A DNA stretch of 32,790 nt from Priapulus caudatus (GCF_000485595.1 NW_014577085.1:283511-316300), one strand, 5' to 3'. Shown: positions 9,431 through 22,086, counted from the first letter of the stretch. Numbers and translations are program-made. The notes: a model not told the origin generated them from the sequence alone.

Positions 9431-10860
9431 ATGTTATATTAACGTTATTAGTCTCATGTGTGCGTGTAAGGAATAGTTAACTTCATCTTCATTAGTAAAA
9501 AGCCAACCTCCATACGTAATTAGTTGTTCATAGCTGCCGTCATTGGCGGTTAGTGATGCTCGGTACGCAGTGTGCTAGGTTAATTTAGAGCCATGAAGAG
9601 GTCTTGGGCAGTATAGGTCACAACTGTACAATATTCAGGTCATTGGATTTCATTTGCGATGAATATATAGTCTGAACTCTCCATGGCAGTAGTGATTAGT
9701 CTGTAGATTAGCGTGAAGAAAGGGTTTATGAAGGAAATCCTAACTGACAGCTATAAACTTGATCGGATAAAATTTTAAGAGTTTTATGAGTAACGTTGGT
9801 GCGTGCGTTCATGTAGGTTAATATCATGTCAGAACGTTAGAGAATTGTTATCATTGCTTAGTTATGAATAAGTTATCCTTAGAAAGCTTTATTATTTCTG
9901 CCATGTTCATCACATGTTTATGTTAACATATGCACGTTCACATGTAATTTTTAGTGGCATGCGATATTTAGTGGATATTCTTCTAAAATGTCTAAACTTT
10001 AAATCTGATGTTGTTGAGTGAATCTATTTGAGACCGGGCGCATACAAGTTTTTGCGAATTACCTGAAATCTTGTGTCGATGAAATTCCGGGATTAGAGGC
10101 CGAATGTAAAAGGATCGGAGAGAAAATGCTGGTTCTGCTCGTGCTGGTATAACGTGCGCAGCGGTTTTTCGTCCGTGGAGCCAATTTACGTGTTGTTAAC
10201 CGACAAGCGAGCACTGCGTAGACAAGCCATCGTCGGCTCATTACACGCTCGCACTGCTACGGTCACACGCTCGTCTCCTGTTCACTAACCTGCAAATCCA
10301 CGCCGTGAGTTCATTATATAGAATGCAGCCAGCGCAATTATAGTGGACCGATCCTGAAGTGCGCACATAGATTTATTACAAGGCAAAACGGGGGCAATTT
10401 AACGATTCTCAACGACGGCGGCTGCAAAAGCGCTAGTTTATTAGCTCCGATGCCACGAAACCCTGCGGATATCTTTTATTAATGACAAATATCCAGCGAA
10501 CAAAACGAACGTGCAACCAGTGTATTGATCTCACAGGAACTCGCAGCAAAAACAATTTTAATTTCAGTACGCAAGAGCTAATGCTATGTCATATCGCAAC
10601 GTTTCGTATTTTCTGGCAACTTAAAAATACCACCGGAGATCCGCCACCATGCCCATTTGACATGGTTGCTACTTGTGGGAATTATGCATTTCAGAAAAGC
10701 CAGCGGTAGGTGTAACTGCGATCTGTATGTTCTTGGAATGATGAACTTAGCTTCATCGGAATTGTCCCCAGTTGCTGTGACTACGCCGCTGGGTGCTATA
10801 ACCCTGCCGCCTGCGGCTTTCGTAGCGCTACCTCGTGCTCACATAAATCTTCTATGCACA
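9431..10860. other. unique DNA, no gene recognised
   Basis: AT-rich to 10020, then of mixed composition. I see no exon with convincing splice sites or family similarity. The frame at 10657-10860 is open only into the adjacent CT tract. Confidence 0.5.
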
Positions 10861-10865
10861 TCCCC

Positions 10866-11212
<347 letters not shown>

Positions 11213-12058
11213 CTCTCTGTGCGTGTGTGCTCCCCTTCTTTCTCCCAAGTGGTTTCCCGTCTTATTTTTAGTCTCCAGCTACATATATATTTATAGACTT
11301 TACACATATTCATAGGAAATTTCCCAACTGCCAACTTAAAAAGATTTTTATCAAAAAGGGTGATAATGGGTAACTCCGTTAAATGCATTTAGTCGGTCTT
11401 CATTTATTAAGCCAAGCAGTGTATAGGAGTATGTGAACTAGGATTACTCAACGACTACAGGTGCTAGTCACTATAATGAACGAGGCTTCATCTTGTGAAA
11501 CAGCTGTCTGCTACATCCATGACTCTTTACGATGCATGCAGCGTGCTATTTAGCAGATAATATAGACACGTATTAACATTAATTTCACCTAGCGAGCCTA
11601 ACGTAAGAAATCGGTCAACCATTGAACGTCTTGAGTAAAGAAACCCTTGACTGTTATCATATGATCTGTGTTCCGCCTCATGCAGGCAATACTTGAAATT
11701 CAGGTTTTTGCACCCCTCGAAATATAATCTGGCAATGAATTAATTGGGAAACATTTTCCTAGCCGTGGCATTAGTTGCCGTGGTAATTAATTTACGAGTA
11801 TAAATAACCAGACTCACTCGTCATCGTATGGTCTATGAGATGTGACATTGAGCGGCGATCCGTCGTGCTGCTAATAGATAACTAATTAAGTATAATCTTG
11901 ACGAATTTCTTCAGCTGCCACGGTTGTTATACGTTAAATAATATTTTAACTCTATTATTAGACTAAATGTTAATTAATAGTTAAACAAATCCGACTGTGT
12001 ATGGAAACTGCTCCAGCATCTGCTCTACTCAAGAGTGACTGTCCCTATTATCTACTTC
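11213..12058. other. unique AT-rich DNA, no gene recognised
   Basis: No exon, RNA gene or repeat is recognised in this stretch. Confidence 0.5.
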
Positions 12059-12059
12059 T

Positions 12060-12060
12060 G

Positions 12061-12091
<31 letters not shown>

Positions 12092-12232
12092 CACACGTAC
12101 ATACATACATACGTACGTACGTACGCACGCACGCACGCACGCCCGCACGAACGCACGCACGCACGCACGCACAGACATGTGTATGTATGTGTGTGTGTAT
12201 GCGTGCGTGCGTGCGTGCGTGTGTGCGTGTGT

Positions 12233-12272
<40 letters not shown>
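12060..12272. repeat. compound microsatellite (TA, ACGT, ACGC, GTGC, TTA)
   Basis: In order: (TA)n 12060-12090, (ACAT/ACGT)n to 12122, (ACGC)n to about 12172, (TGTA/TG)n, (GCGT)n about 12199-12222, (TG)n and (TTA)n 12234-12272. The ACGC and GCGT blocks are complementary and could pair as a large hairpin. Confidence 0.97.
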
Positions 12273-12848
12273 GTTATTTATTTATTTGAAAATGCGCTTA
12301 CATCACCGACCAGCCCACCATGAAATCAAATCATTAGCACATAATCCTTTATGGGACATCAACTCTAAGTAAGTAAAGGGTTTTTGCGCCCTTGATGAAA
12401 TGCAAGCTTGCTGCCTCCTATTTATAACGCAGGTCATGTCGTATCGCCTGTTTCTCTTTCGATACAACCGATAAGGAGCAGCGCGAACAAACTCGACCGT
12501 AAGTAAGAGAATCTGCGCAACTGATGAGCCGCATGAGGCTCGAGTGCCTGCATGCTCTGTCCGCACAAGCTCAATTTGTTTCATTTCGGGTTTCCATGGC
12601 AACGGGAGAGAACCGAGCACACGCGCAAGTGGCTTGCTAACTTTTTGCGTGCTTTCTCTTGATTCGCGCGGCTCCACTTTAATACTGTTTCCTACCTTCG
12701 TCAAAGCTGACGCAAACAGAAATCTGCTGTAGGCGTGAAATGTCGCGTGGCGTTGATACATGTAAATGTTTATGAACTGGTCCACGTTGTAGCAGCGAGT
12801 GCAAGCTGTGCGCATCATTTGTCTGTGCATATCGCCGTGAAGTCGCGC

Positions 12849-12850
<2 letters not shown>
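12273..12850. other. unique DNA, no confirmed gene
   Basis: A minus-strand frame runs from here into the ACGC tract to 13145 but has no recognised domain, and much of it is repeat-encoded. One X-box-like site is listed separately. Confidence 0.5.
12590..12603. promoter_or_regulatory. X-box-like (RFX-type) palindromic site
   Basis: GTTTCCATGGCAAC matches the RFX X-box pattern GTTRCCATGGYAAC at 13 of 14 positions. RFX factors control many ciliary genes in animals. No gene start is identified nearby, so a role is only suggested. Confidence 0.35.
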
Positions 12851-12882
<32 letters not shown>

Positions 12883-13085
12883 GCACGCACGCGCGCATTC
12901 ATGTGACGCAAATACATATAACTAACGCACGTAGGCACGCAGGCCTGCATAATATACGAACGCGGACGCTTATCCGACGTGTAAATGCACAGGAATAGCA
13001 CAGGCATGCATGCAGGCGTGGATAACACGCGCATATGTGCGCGGCGTGTATAACATGCATGCGCGCGCACGCACACGCACACAAG
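12851..13085. repeat. (ACGC)n microsatellite and related CG/CA-rich sequence
   Basis: A pure ACGC/GCGC run at 12851-12897 is followed by loosely ACGC-like sequence and another short block at 13053-13085. Confidence 0.85.
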
Positions 13086-13303
13086 TACATGCACACGTTT
13101 AGTCCACGGGCCAGACCACATTATCAGTCGCACGTTGAGATACAAATTCTGAGTGGCATGATATAAAAGCTTGTCTTATTGTATTTAAAAAATTTAAATG
13201 ACGGCCATCGAAACTGAGTAGATTTCCTGAATATTTTTTTTATTTCCAAATTTTGCTTTCAGTTTTCTGCTATGAAGGCAATGTTTGAGGGGCGTGACGA
13301 CCG

Positions 13304-13801
13304 ATGGCGGCTGTAATAGGTCGTTATCGCGTCGCTCCTCCTTCACCTCGTTACAATCATATTGACGCGCCCGCGTCTAGTGTTTCAATTCGATTTCACG
13401 AGCTTGCCTTCCGCAAGGTTTACTCGCGCGTACATTCCCCGCCGAGCCGGATTGAGCGTCGCCGAGCCGGACCGAGCGTCGCCGAGCCGGACCGAGAGTC
13501 GCCGAGCCGGACCGAGCGTCGCCGAGCCGGACCGAGCGTCGCCGAGCCGGACCGAGCGTCGCCGAGCGGAATCCCGTTTCGACGGGAGTGTGAGATGGTG
13601 ACGGTGCGGAAACTCCATGCTCGCCGACAAACCACACAAAAAATCAATCTTCTTCGCCGCAAAAAAAATTCGTCGGTCATTATTTTGCCGAGAGTTGTCC
13701 GCGCCTTGCATCTCCCCGTAGCCGAGTTACCGCAGCGCGCACCTATAGCGCTCATTCAGCAGCACGATAGAAGCGCGAGCCGGAGCGAGCAGGTAATATA
13801 A
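13304..13801 (+). CDS. open frame through a GC-rich VNTR (probably not a gene)
   Basis: A frame of 165 codons starts MAAVIGRYRVAPP and crosses the 20-bp repeat at 13441-13569, where it gives a 20-residue period (RRAGPSVAEPDRxSPSRTE-like). It ends QHDRSASRSEQVI. The repeat alone keeps several frames open on both strands, so openness is weak evidence. The surrounding sequence is CpG-rich and might be a promoter or 5' untranslated exon: a donor-like GAGCAGGTAATA lies at 13787-13798. No family is recognised. Confidence 0.12.
   Translation: MAAVIGRYRVAPPSPRYNHIDAPASSVSIRFHELAFRKVYSRVHSPPSRIERRRAGPSVAEPDRESPSRTERRRAGPSVAEPDRASPSGIPFRRECEMVTVRKLHARRQTTQKINLLRRKKNSSVIILPRVVRALHLPVAELPQRAPIALIQQHDRSASRSEQVI
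13441..13569. repeat. 20-bp VNTR, six and a half units
   Basis: The unit is GCCGAGCCGGACCGAGCGTC. Six full copies start exactly every 20 bases from 13441, with only ATT for ACC in the first and one AGAG variant in the third, plus a partial seventh. Each unit carries several CpGs. Confidence 0.97.
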
Positions 13802-13950
13802 CTGCTGCTGCGCCTAATGATACCCTGCGCCGACGCGACGGGTAGCTGCGGTTGCAGCGGCGCCTGCGGTGGCGGCGGCGGCTGGGGGTACATGTAATTA
13901 CTTACTAGATCTTACCGACTGTTAACCTAGCGTATACGCCCGCTGCGTAG
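13570..13950. other. GC-rich, CpG-rich unique DNA
   Basis: It includes a GGCGGCGGCGGC run at about 13868-13883. It could belong to a CpG-island-like promoter, but no transcript is evident. Confidence 0.4.
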
Positions 13951-14000
13951 TGATATATATATATATATATATCAGTATAACGTATATATACATATACTAA
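13951..14000. repeat. (TA)n microsatellite
   Basis: A TA run at about 13951-13972, then TA-rich sequence to 14000. Confidence 0.9.
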
Positions 14001-15500
14001 TACCAAGTGGTTACTTAGTTGCTTCTGATGGTTGATAGTGAACCGCTTAGCCTTTAGCGATAGCAATTGCGACCGACTTACCGACACTGTGCGGCATGAG
14101 CGGTGTTTGCGCGCAGTCTAAAAGAACTGAATGGAAAAAACCGACCGTTTTACACGCTGGGAGGGTTTCGCAGGAAGCAGAGGGAAAAAACATTTTCTAC
14201 CCGGCGCACATCACTCTGTTTGACAATGAAAATTTGATACGATATCCGGATTCGTTGATTCACTCGTGACCTGCTACAATACCTGTCTGTTGTGCTGCAA
14301 GGCATATGGCATCCGAAACGTTCAGCTAAATAAAAATGGCCTGTAGGTAAAATCCCATGTCTTCGATAATGTTATGGAAGTTTATTGGAATCCGACTCGG
14401 TAACAGCTTTCACTACTCACTGTTCATCTATCACCGACGTCTCTGCGGCGCATCGCAATTAAGAGAAGCGTCACTGCTCGCTGCTAAAGTTATCCAGCTT
14501 CGTTCCCAAAAGGTATAGCCATAACAGATAAATCCCTACCGCGCAAATGTTTTTGCCTGCACGCGCAAACGCGCAGTGTTTAAGGAAATATCTGAACATA
14601 ATACCAAGAGCGTATAAAAACTTCTTTTCTTTCTGTAAAAAACTTAGAGAGTTCATGTTGTTTGTGTTCTCTTATTCATGTTGTTTGTGCACAGCGCGGG
14701 CGTGCGGTGTACTTGCGTGTTGCAGATGAGCATTTGACTGGCATTTACAGGTGATTATAGGCGAAATAGAGTATAGAGAAACTTTTACTTTGGTACATTT
14801 CGTGTTTATTTACCATTTTTTATTTTTATTGAGACGTTCCAAGTGCCTGTGGTGCAGTTAGGCGTTTTTTATCGCGCGCGATGGTGGTGCAGTCTGGCGG
14901 GCGATCGCTGTAGTTTTTCAGACTGTAATGCAATCACGGCTGTGCATTCTTCGCGCGTCTATCGTGGTGAGTGCTCCGGGCAGGATATCTGATTGAAATA
15001 GAAGTATGCGTTGCAAATTGCTCGCATTCTGTCCCACCTTTTTTCTCATCGATCTTTGTTATCTGTATGGTTTTTCTATAGTATATTCGGCTGAGAAATG
15101 TCGATGGATCTGAGATGGTAAACAGGGCAATTCACGATCGATGTTGACTGATTAGTGCCGTAGCGAGCATAAGTTTTTGCAAGGCGCGGGAGTCTTATTA
15201 TAGGTGTAGTATGATAGACACTAAGACTACGTCTGCTCGGGCGCGTGCGCATGCCCTGATGGATACACCGCTTCCCGCAGTATGATACGCTTGTCTCCAC
15301 AGTGATACCTCTGCGAAATGTACGCGGACTAGGTCGAGTTGACAAGGATGTTCGTTAATGAGAAATCTTTGACACGCGCCTGTATATCCGGCTGATAACC
15401 CACCGAGGTTGTAAACAACAATGATGAGGCGATACTATTTTGTACTCATCGAAACAACCTATTTTTGCCACGCGTCATCCGGCAATCTACTTAGTAGTAT
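14001..15500. other. unique DNA, no gene recognised
   Basis: Open frames are short and overlapping. No splice-bounded exon or RNA gene is recognised. Confidence 0.5.
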
Positions 15501-15754
15501 GGTGGCGCTAATGCAGTCGTCAATCCACGCCACTGCTGTACACATAGCCACAGTCATAACCACGAGCGCAGTCACTGCCTCGGCCATATCCAAAGCCACA
15601 GATTTAGAAGCCATAGTCATAACTGAGGCAGAAATAAGTCCTAGCCATTACTACAAGCATATGCGCAGCCACATGCATAGCCGTAACTAAATCATGGACA
15701 TAACTACCGCCATAACCTTACCCATTAAAAACAATCAGAAGCGTATTTGTGTAA
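15501..15754. repeat. degenerate lead-in to the large minisatellite
   Basis: Loosely repeated CATAGCC/ATAACTA words resemble fragments of the following 45-47-bp unit. A plus-strand frame at 15421-15690 runs through this sequence and is not considered coding. Confidence 0.5.
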
Positions 15755-18700
15755 CTGAACCTACGCATAGCTAACATCTGTCCATATAGCAGCCATGACT
15801 AAACCCACACATAGCTAACTCCTACCCATAGCAGCAGCGATAACTAAACCCACTCATAGCTAACTCCTACCCATATAGCAGCAGCCATGACTAAACCCAC
15901 TCATAGCTAACTCCTACCCATATAGCAGCAGCCATGACTAAACCCACTCATAGCTAACTCCTACCCATACCAGCAGCCATGACTAAACCCACTCATAGCT
16001 AACTCCTACTCATATAGCAGCAGCCATGACTAAACCCACTCATAGCTAACTCCTACCCATAGCAGCAGCCATGACTAAACCCACTCGTAGCTAACTCCTA
16101 CCCATACCAGCAGCCATGACTAAACCCACTCATAGCTAACTCCTACCCATATAGCAGCAGCCATGACTAAACCCACTCATAGCTAACTCCTACCCATAGC
16201 AGCAGCCATGACTAAACCCACTCATAGCTAACTCCTACCCATAGCGGCAGTCATGACTAAACCCACTCATAGCTAACTCCTACCCATAGCGGCAGTCATG
16301 ACTAAACCCACTCATAGCTAACTCCTACCCATAGCAGCAGGCTATGACTAAAACCCACATAGTAAACTCTCCATATAGCGCAACCTGTACTAAACCCCTC
16401 AGTGCTAAAGCTCTACCAGCACAGCCATGACTCAAACATCGGGCAGCTAACTCGGTACCCATCAGGGCGCGCGCGGGGGGAGGACTAAACCACTCATCTA
16501 GCTTACTCCTAACCCCATCATACGGCAGCAGCCACTGAGCGCTAAACCCTCATCCAGCGTAACTCCCTATACCATGAGCAGAAGCGATGAATAAACCCAC
16601 TCATTAGCTAACCTCCTGACCCATCGATACCAGCAGCCATGACTAAACCCCACTCATAGCTAAGCTCCTCCATATAGCAAGGGCAGCCTGACTAAACGCC
16701 TCGTAGCTAACCGCCTTACCATCAGCAGCAGCCATCGACTAAGAAACCCACTCAAAGCTAACCTCCTACCGCATATATAGCAGGCCATGACTAACCCAAC
16801 TCGTAGCTAACTCCTAACCCATAGCCAGAGCAGCGATAACCTAAACCACTCTATAGCTAACTCTACCCATAACGCGCTGACTCAACCCAAGCTCGTACTA
16901 ACTCCTAAACCCCTAACGCAGCCAATGACGTAAACCCACTCATAGCTAACTCTACCATGATAGCAGCAAGCATCGACTAAACCCACTCATAGTTAGTAAC
17001 TCTTACCCATATAGCAGGGCTGTGCTGTGTGTCAGCCATACTAAACCACTCATAGCTAACTCCTACCCATCGATAGCACAAGCCATTGACTAAACCATCA
17101 TCCAGTCTAACTCTAAACGCCATATAGCAGCAACCATGACTAAACCCACTCATACTGCTCCTAACCCGATATAGCAAGCAGCCATGACTAAACCCCTCAT
17201 GCAGCTTGAACTCCTACCTCATCATAGCCAGCACCATGATAAAACCCGCACTCGTAGCTAACTCTTACCGCATATAGAAGCGTCAGCCATGACGTAAGAC
17301 CATACATAGCTTTAAGTCCTACCCATGATAGCACGCCATGAACTACCCACTCATAGCATACTCCTACCCATATAGGCAGCAGCCATGACTAAAACTCACT
17401 TCATAGCTAACTCGCACGCGCATCATAGCAGCAGCCATGACTAACCACTCGTCTAGCTAACTCGTACCCATACCAGCAGGCCATGACTAAACCACTCGTA
17501 AGCTAACTCTTACCCATATTCATCAGCAGGCCGAGTGACTAAACCCCACCAGTAGCTAACTTCCCTAACATATAGCAGCAGCCGAGACAACCCCTCCATA
17601 GCTAATCCTACCCGATATCAGCGCAGCCATGACTAAACCTCACATAGCTCAACTCCTACCCATCAGCAGCAGCGATGACCAACCCACTCATAAGCTAACT
17701 CCTAGGCCCATACAGCCAGCCATGACGTAGAACCCACTCGTTCGCTAACTGCCTACCATATAGCAGGCAGCCATTGCACTAAACCCACTCGTGAGCTAAC
17801 TCCTACCCATACCAGCAGCCTATGACTAATACCCACTCATACTAACTTCCTAAGCCATTAGCAGCGCAGCCATGACTAAACCCACTCGTAGCTAACTCTT
17901 TACCCATGATCATCAGCAGCGATGATAAACCCACACAATAGCTACCTCCTACCCGATAGCTAGCAGCGATAAGCTAAACCCACTCATATGAGCTAACTCC
18001 TACGCATATAGGCAGCAGCCATGACTAGAACCCACACAATAGCTAACTGCCTACCTCATAGCATGCAGCGATAACTAAACCCACTCAATATGCTAACGTC
18101 CTCCGCCATCATAGCAGGCACCGATGACTAAACGGCCAGCTCATAGCTACTCCTACCCATAGCACAGCGATAACTAAACCACTCATCGCTACTTCATACG
18201 CATATACAAGCAGCATGACTAAACCCACTCATAGCTAACTCCTACCGCATAGCAGCAGCGGATAACTAAACCAGCTCATAGCTAACCTCCTACCTCATAT
18301 AGCAGCAGCCATTGACTAAACCCACCATGCTAACTGCCTACCTGCATAATACCAGCAGCGCATGACTAAACCCACTCATGAGCTAACTCCTACATTATAC
18401 CGAGCCACCATGACGCTAACCACTCGAGCTAACTCCCTACGCCATCAAGCAAGCAGCCATGACTAAACCGCACTCGTACTAACTGCCTTACCATTTATAG
18501 CAGCGCCATGTACTAAACCACTCGTAGCTACGGCGCTACCCATAGCAGCGAGGACATGACTAACCACTCGTAGCTAACTGCCTACTCCATATAGCAGCAG
18601 CCATGACTAAACCCACTCGTTAGCCTAACTCCTACCCATATAGCAGCAGCCATGACTAAACCAGCTCATAGCTAAACTCCTACCTCATATAGCAGCAGCT

Positions 18701-19466
18701 ATGCCTAAACCCACTCGTCACTAACTCCTACCCATCATAGCAGCAGCCATGCGACTAAACATCACCTCATAGCTAACTCCTACGCGCATAGCCGCAGCCA
18801 GGACTAAACCGCACTCGTAGCTAACATCTACCCATACCAGCAGCCATTGACTAAAACCCACCGAGCTAACTCCTACCCATATAGCAGCAAAGCCCCCCCC
18901 CCCCAAAAAAATGAGGAACTAAACCCAATCATCGTAGCTAACTCCTACCCCAATATAGGCAGCAGCCCATGACTAAACCCACTCATAGCCTAACTCCATA
19001 CCCATAGCAGCAGTCATGACTAAACTCCACTCATAGCTAACTCCTACCCATCAGCATCAAGCCATGGACTAAACCCTCGTAGCTAACTCTAACCCATATA
19101 CACGCAGCCGATGACTAACCCACTCGTACTAACCTCCTATCCATTAGCAGCGCAGCGCATGACTGAAACCCACTCGTCAGCTGACTCCTACCCATTATAG
19201 CAGTCAGCCATGACTAAACCGACATCCTCGTGCTAGACTCTAACCATAGCAGCAGCCATGACTTAAACCCACTGCGATAGCTAACTGCCTACCCATATAG
19301 CCAGCAGCCATTGAACTAAACCCGCCACTCATAGCTAATTAACGTTCCTACCCATAACCAGCAGCCATGACTAAACCCACTCATAGCTAACTCCTACCCA
19401 TACCAGCAGCCATGACTAAACCCACCAATAGCTAACTCCTACTCATAGCACAGCGATGACTAAACC
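15755..19466. repeat. 3.7-kb minisatellite, 45-47-bp units
   Basis: Units contain CCATGACTAAACCCACTCAT, then AGCTAACTCCTACCCATA and a short TAGCAGCAG or CCAGCAG end, so length varies from 45 to 47 bp. About 80 units are present. Copies to about 16338 and from about 19350 are nearly exact. Those between are heavily altered by one-base insertions and deletions, and include a CG-rich insertion near 16466-16482 and a run of 13 C followed by 8 A at about 18892-18912. No protein is encoded. Confidence 0.97.
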
Positions 19467-19797
19467 GGCGGGTGCATCGTAACCGGGGTAACGTTTGGAA
19501 TGAATAGCACGCTCCCGCCTGCGGGCTTGCCGCGCTCGCTCACAGCGGCCTGTTAGTTCCTGCTTGCAGCGAGCGTGTGCCTGTACATGACACGCGCGCG
19601 CAGAGGGAGGGGGCAATGTTGTTGTTTTACGTCGGCACGGTAGCTGTGCTTTCCTCATCACCCGCCGGTGATCATCATCATCACCATCATCGTCATCGTC
19701 TTCGTCCAATGTTGATCGCAGGCGCATGGCGTAATATAAATAGCAGCGTGCCCCGGTTCTGCTGTTTGCTGGGGGCTATCAGTGGGCTTCATAGCGC
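19467..19797. other. GC-rich unique DNA with a short ATC run
   Basis: ATCATCATCACCATCATCGT lies near 19670-19700. It is CpG-rich, about 0.5-0.8 kb upstream of the proposed first phosphodiesterase exon, so it may be part of a promoter region. No exon is recognised. Confidence 0.4.
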
Positions 19798-19926
19798 GCG
19801 CACACACGCACGTACACACGCACGCACGTAGACGCGCACGCGCGCACATACGCACGCGTCCACACACGCACACACCCAAACGCAAAAGCGCGCGCGCGCA
19901 CACGCACACGCACGCACATACACACG
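19798..19926. repeat. CA/CG-rich (ACGC-type) microsatellite
   Basis: Alternating CA and CG dinucleotides, including CACACG and CGCGCGCG runs. This is an alternating purine-pyrimidine tract. Confidence 0.9.
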
Positions 19927-20274
19927 CTCTCGGGTCGCGATGTCTCACTGGCATCCGCAGAGCGGAGACCTGATGACTTGATTTCCATCCGACTCTAGTA
20001 TGCGTGCGCCGCGCGCCTGTGTGAGTTAGACATATTTCAGTGGTAGTCCTGACAGGCACTGTGCGTGACGTTTGTAGTCACACTATAAACCAGACGCGTT
20101 GTGAAACGCTGATCGGTGACGTACCGGCCTCGCTTGCTTCTCGTGCTAGTACTGCAGTTTCTACTGATCGAATGCTGCTGTTTTGATGCCGGTTCGCGAA
20201 AGACAGACGGTACGATGTGGTGTGCGTGAGTAACAGAGAATTCTGCAAGTACGGCGGGCCGTGATAGTGTTGAC
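19927..20274 (+). promoter_or_regulatory. possible promoter / 5' untranslated region of the phosphodiesterase gene
   Basis: CpG-rich sequence leads to the proposed start codon at 20275. In that frame the nearest upstream stop is TGA at 20227-20229. No clear TATA box or initiator can be assigned. The call depends on the first exon being real. Confidence 0.25.
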
Positions 20275-20365
20275 ATGAACGGGATGATGTTATTCAAAGA
20301 ACTCTCGAGTGATGCTGCGGAAACCATGTGCTCTGTTAAGCACACAGTCACTGAACTCTCACGCG
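20275..20365 (+). CDS. PDE7-like: proposed first coding exon of the PDE7-like gene
   Basis: From ATG at 20275 the frame encodes 30 residues beginning MNGMMLFKELSSDAAE and ending TVTELSR, plus one base. It closes on a strong donor, ACGCG|GTAAGT, at 20365/20366. The ATG is the first in frame after TGA at 20227-20229 and has G at -3. The one leftover base fits the two-base start of exon 2 (G|GT, glycine). Vertebrate PDE7B also has a short, poorly conserved N-terminus of roughly this length before a GD[IV] motif. The evidence is splice site plus phase only: the sequence itself shows no clear homology, so another first exon is possible. Confidence 0.4.
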
Positions 20366-21996
20366 GTAAGTTCTAGAATCAGTCACAGGGGAGTGCTGCA
20401 GAATACATCTGGTTGCTGGAGAACAATGTTTTTATAGTTGGTGGTTTTGTTATTTTTAATTTGTGGTGGCAAAGCGTGCCGGTAGCAGTAATTTCTGCGC
20501 GGCATTAGAATTGGCACGAAAGTAATTTTGAAATATTTTGTTTAATTTTGTTTCGGCGTGACTGATTGGCTGACTTGCGACATTTCGCTGTGAATTAGTT
20601 AGTTCCATTCTCGTAATACTAACTTTCCGAATTGCGATGATTGATTGTAACAGTTCGTCAGATATGAAATAAATCGCCTGATATAGTTAGTATGCAGCAT
20701 ATAAAATGTGTCTCATTTACACATACGCGACTTAACCGGACGTAAGGTTAGCGTAACGTTAGCTCAATCACTATGGCATTCATTACTTCACATTATGCCC
20801 CAATGAGTCTATAGTGCTAGACATAGCTGTGTTGTTAGAGTGAATAGCATACTCGTGAACTTATCGCGCCTAAACTGTGAGGCAGACGCGGAAGCCACAC
20901 AACCTCAGTCACCAAATGTCAGTATTATGGTTATTGTAATGGGTTTAGTAAATACTTAATTTAACCGACGTATCAGAGGTGTGGAAGACCGAGCATGCGC
21001 AGATGAAGGTGAATACGTAGGACGTAACCACAGTGATATGCAACATGTTCGCAGACAACATAAACAACAATTTTACATAAGATATCATCGATCGAAGCAG
21101 TATGTCTCCGCGACAGCTATTAAAGGTTAGCTTTAAAGTGAAATCCTAATATACTAGTGAATAAGTTGCAAGTCACACGTTTTAATTTTGCAACTATACT
21201 CTCGGTTTTGCCAATTATGCGGCATCCTGACGTGCAATGCCTGAAGTGACTTGACACACGCGCGCCTGCCTGCCTGCCTGCCTGTCTGCCTGACCTACTA
21301 GTACACGGCTGCGTGGCTGCGTGTGCATGAATGTGTGCATGCGTGTGTGAGTTTGTGCAAATGTCGATGTTACGGGGCAGTAAAAAGTAAACGAAATGTA
21401 ACCAGAGCAGCGATATTTACATTCCGTTCGCCCCTGGAAAGTAAAACACTCTATGGCTGGCTTAGGGTTTTTTGGGACGAAAGAAAATAAATAGGCGCCA
21501 CCTGACTGCGGCAACTAATGGCATGGAGTAACCAGTAGTAATCTGATGCTCTAGTATGACCGGAAGGAGCTGAGAGCTCGACGGAAATGTGTGAAATTGT
21601 CGTGTCGTCAGTGGTCAACTTGTATAATCTTTTAAACACGTGTTTCGGGGTGGATGCGGGACATATAAGGCCGATAGCACTGGGTGGAGGGAGCGTGGAC
21701 GTGGCTGTATGTAGTAAGACAGAGGGCGATGCCATTGGATTTGTGCGTTAGTGAAAGCGTGTATATTGTGTCATATTGTAGCTGTTTATTGCCATTGTTG
21801 TCGATCCATTAGTCCTTTGTTAGCATTCATTATCAACGCCATTGGACTACTGGGCAATCTCCTGACCTCATTGAGTCAGTTAAAACGAAAGTCAGCGTTG
21901 GCTTTGTTACACGATGGGTATGAAATCTATTGTGTAGGCTAAAACCGTTCTTATTGGGATCGGATAATATTAATGCTATTTTTCGTTATTGCTCAG
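20366..21996 (+). other. proposed intron 1
   Basis: It runs from GTAAGT at 20366 to TTATTGCTCAG at 21996. Apart from a (TGCC)n run at 21265-21292 it is unique. Frames inside it (for example 21215-21735 on the minus strand) lack recognisable domains. Confidence 0.4.
21265..21292. repeat. (TGCC)n microsatellite
   Basis: About seven CCTG/TGCC units with one CTGT variant. Confidence 0.95.
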
Positions 21997-22086
21997 GTGA
22001 TGTTAAAGGAAGGGAAAGGCCTGAGCAACAGCAAAAGGAGCATAGGCACCCTGCACTGACCTCAGAAGATAACAAACTGATAAATG
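21997..22086 (+). CDS. PDE7-like: proposed exon 2 of the PDE7-like gene
   Basis: The acceptor TTTTCGTTATTGCTCAG ends at 21996 and the donor AAATG|GTGAGC lies at 22086/22087. The 90-bp exon is phase 1 at both ends. After the split glycine it encodes 29 residues beginning DVKGRERPEQQQKEHRH and ending SEDNKLIN. It is hydrophilic and charged, as expected for the regulatory N-terminal part of a PDE7. Vertebrate PDE7A/B have a GD[VI]R motif in a similar place, matching GDVK here. Joined to exon 3 the split codon is G|AT (Asp) and the frame stays open. If the intron were retained, translation would end at TAA (22149-22151) inside the 26-bp array. Confidence 0.6.

Noticed and set aside
12303-13145. 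280-codon minus-strand frame, the longest in the window
   Set aside because: Much of it is repeat-encoded (ACGC gives Arg-Ala-Cys-Val) and the rest has no recognisable domain. Frames on the other strand are open over the same bases.
19658-20059. 133-codon minus-strand frame
   Set aside because: Dominated by the CA/CG microsatellite (Val-Cys-Ala-Arg repeats) and an ATC run.
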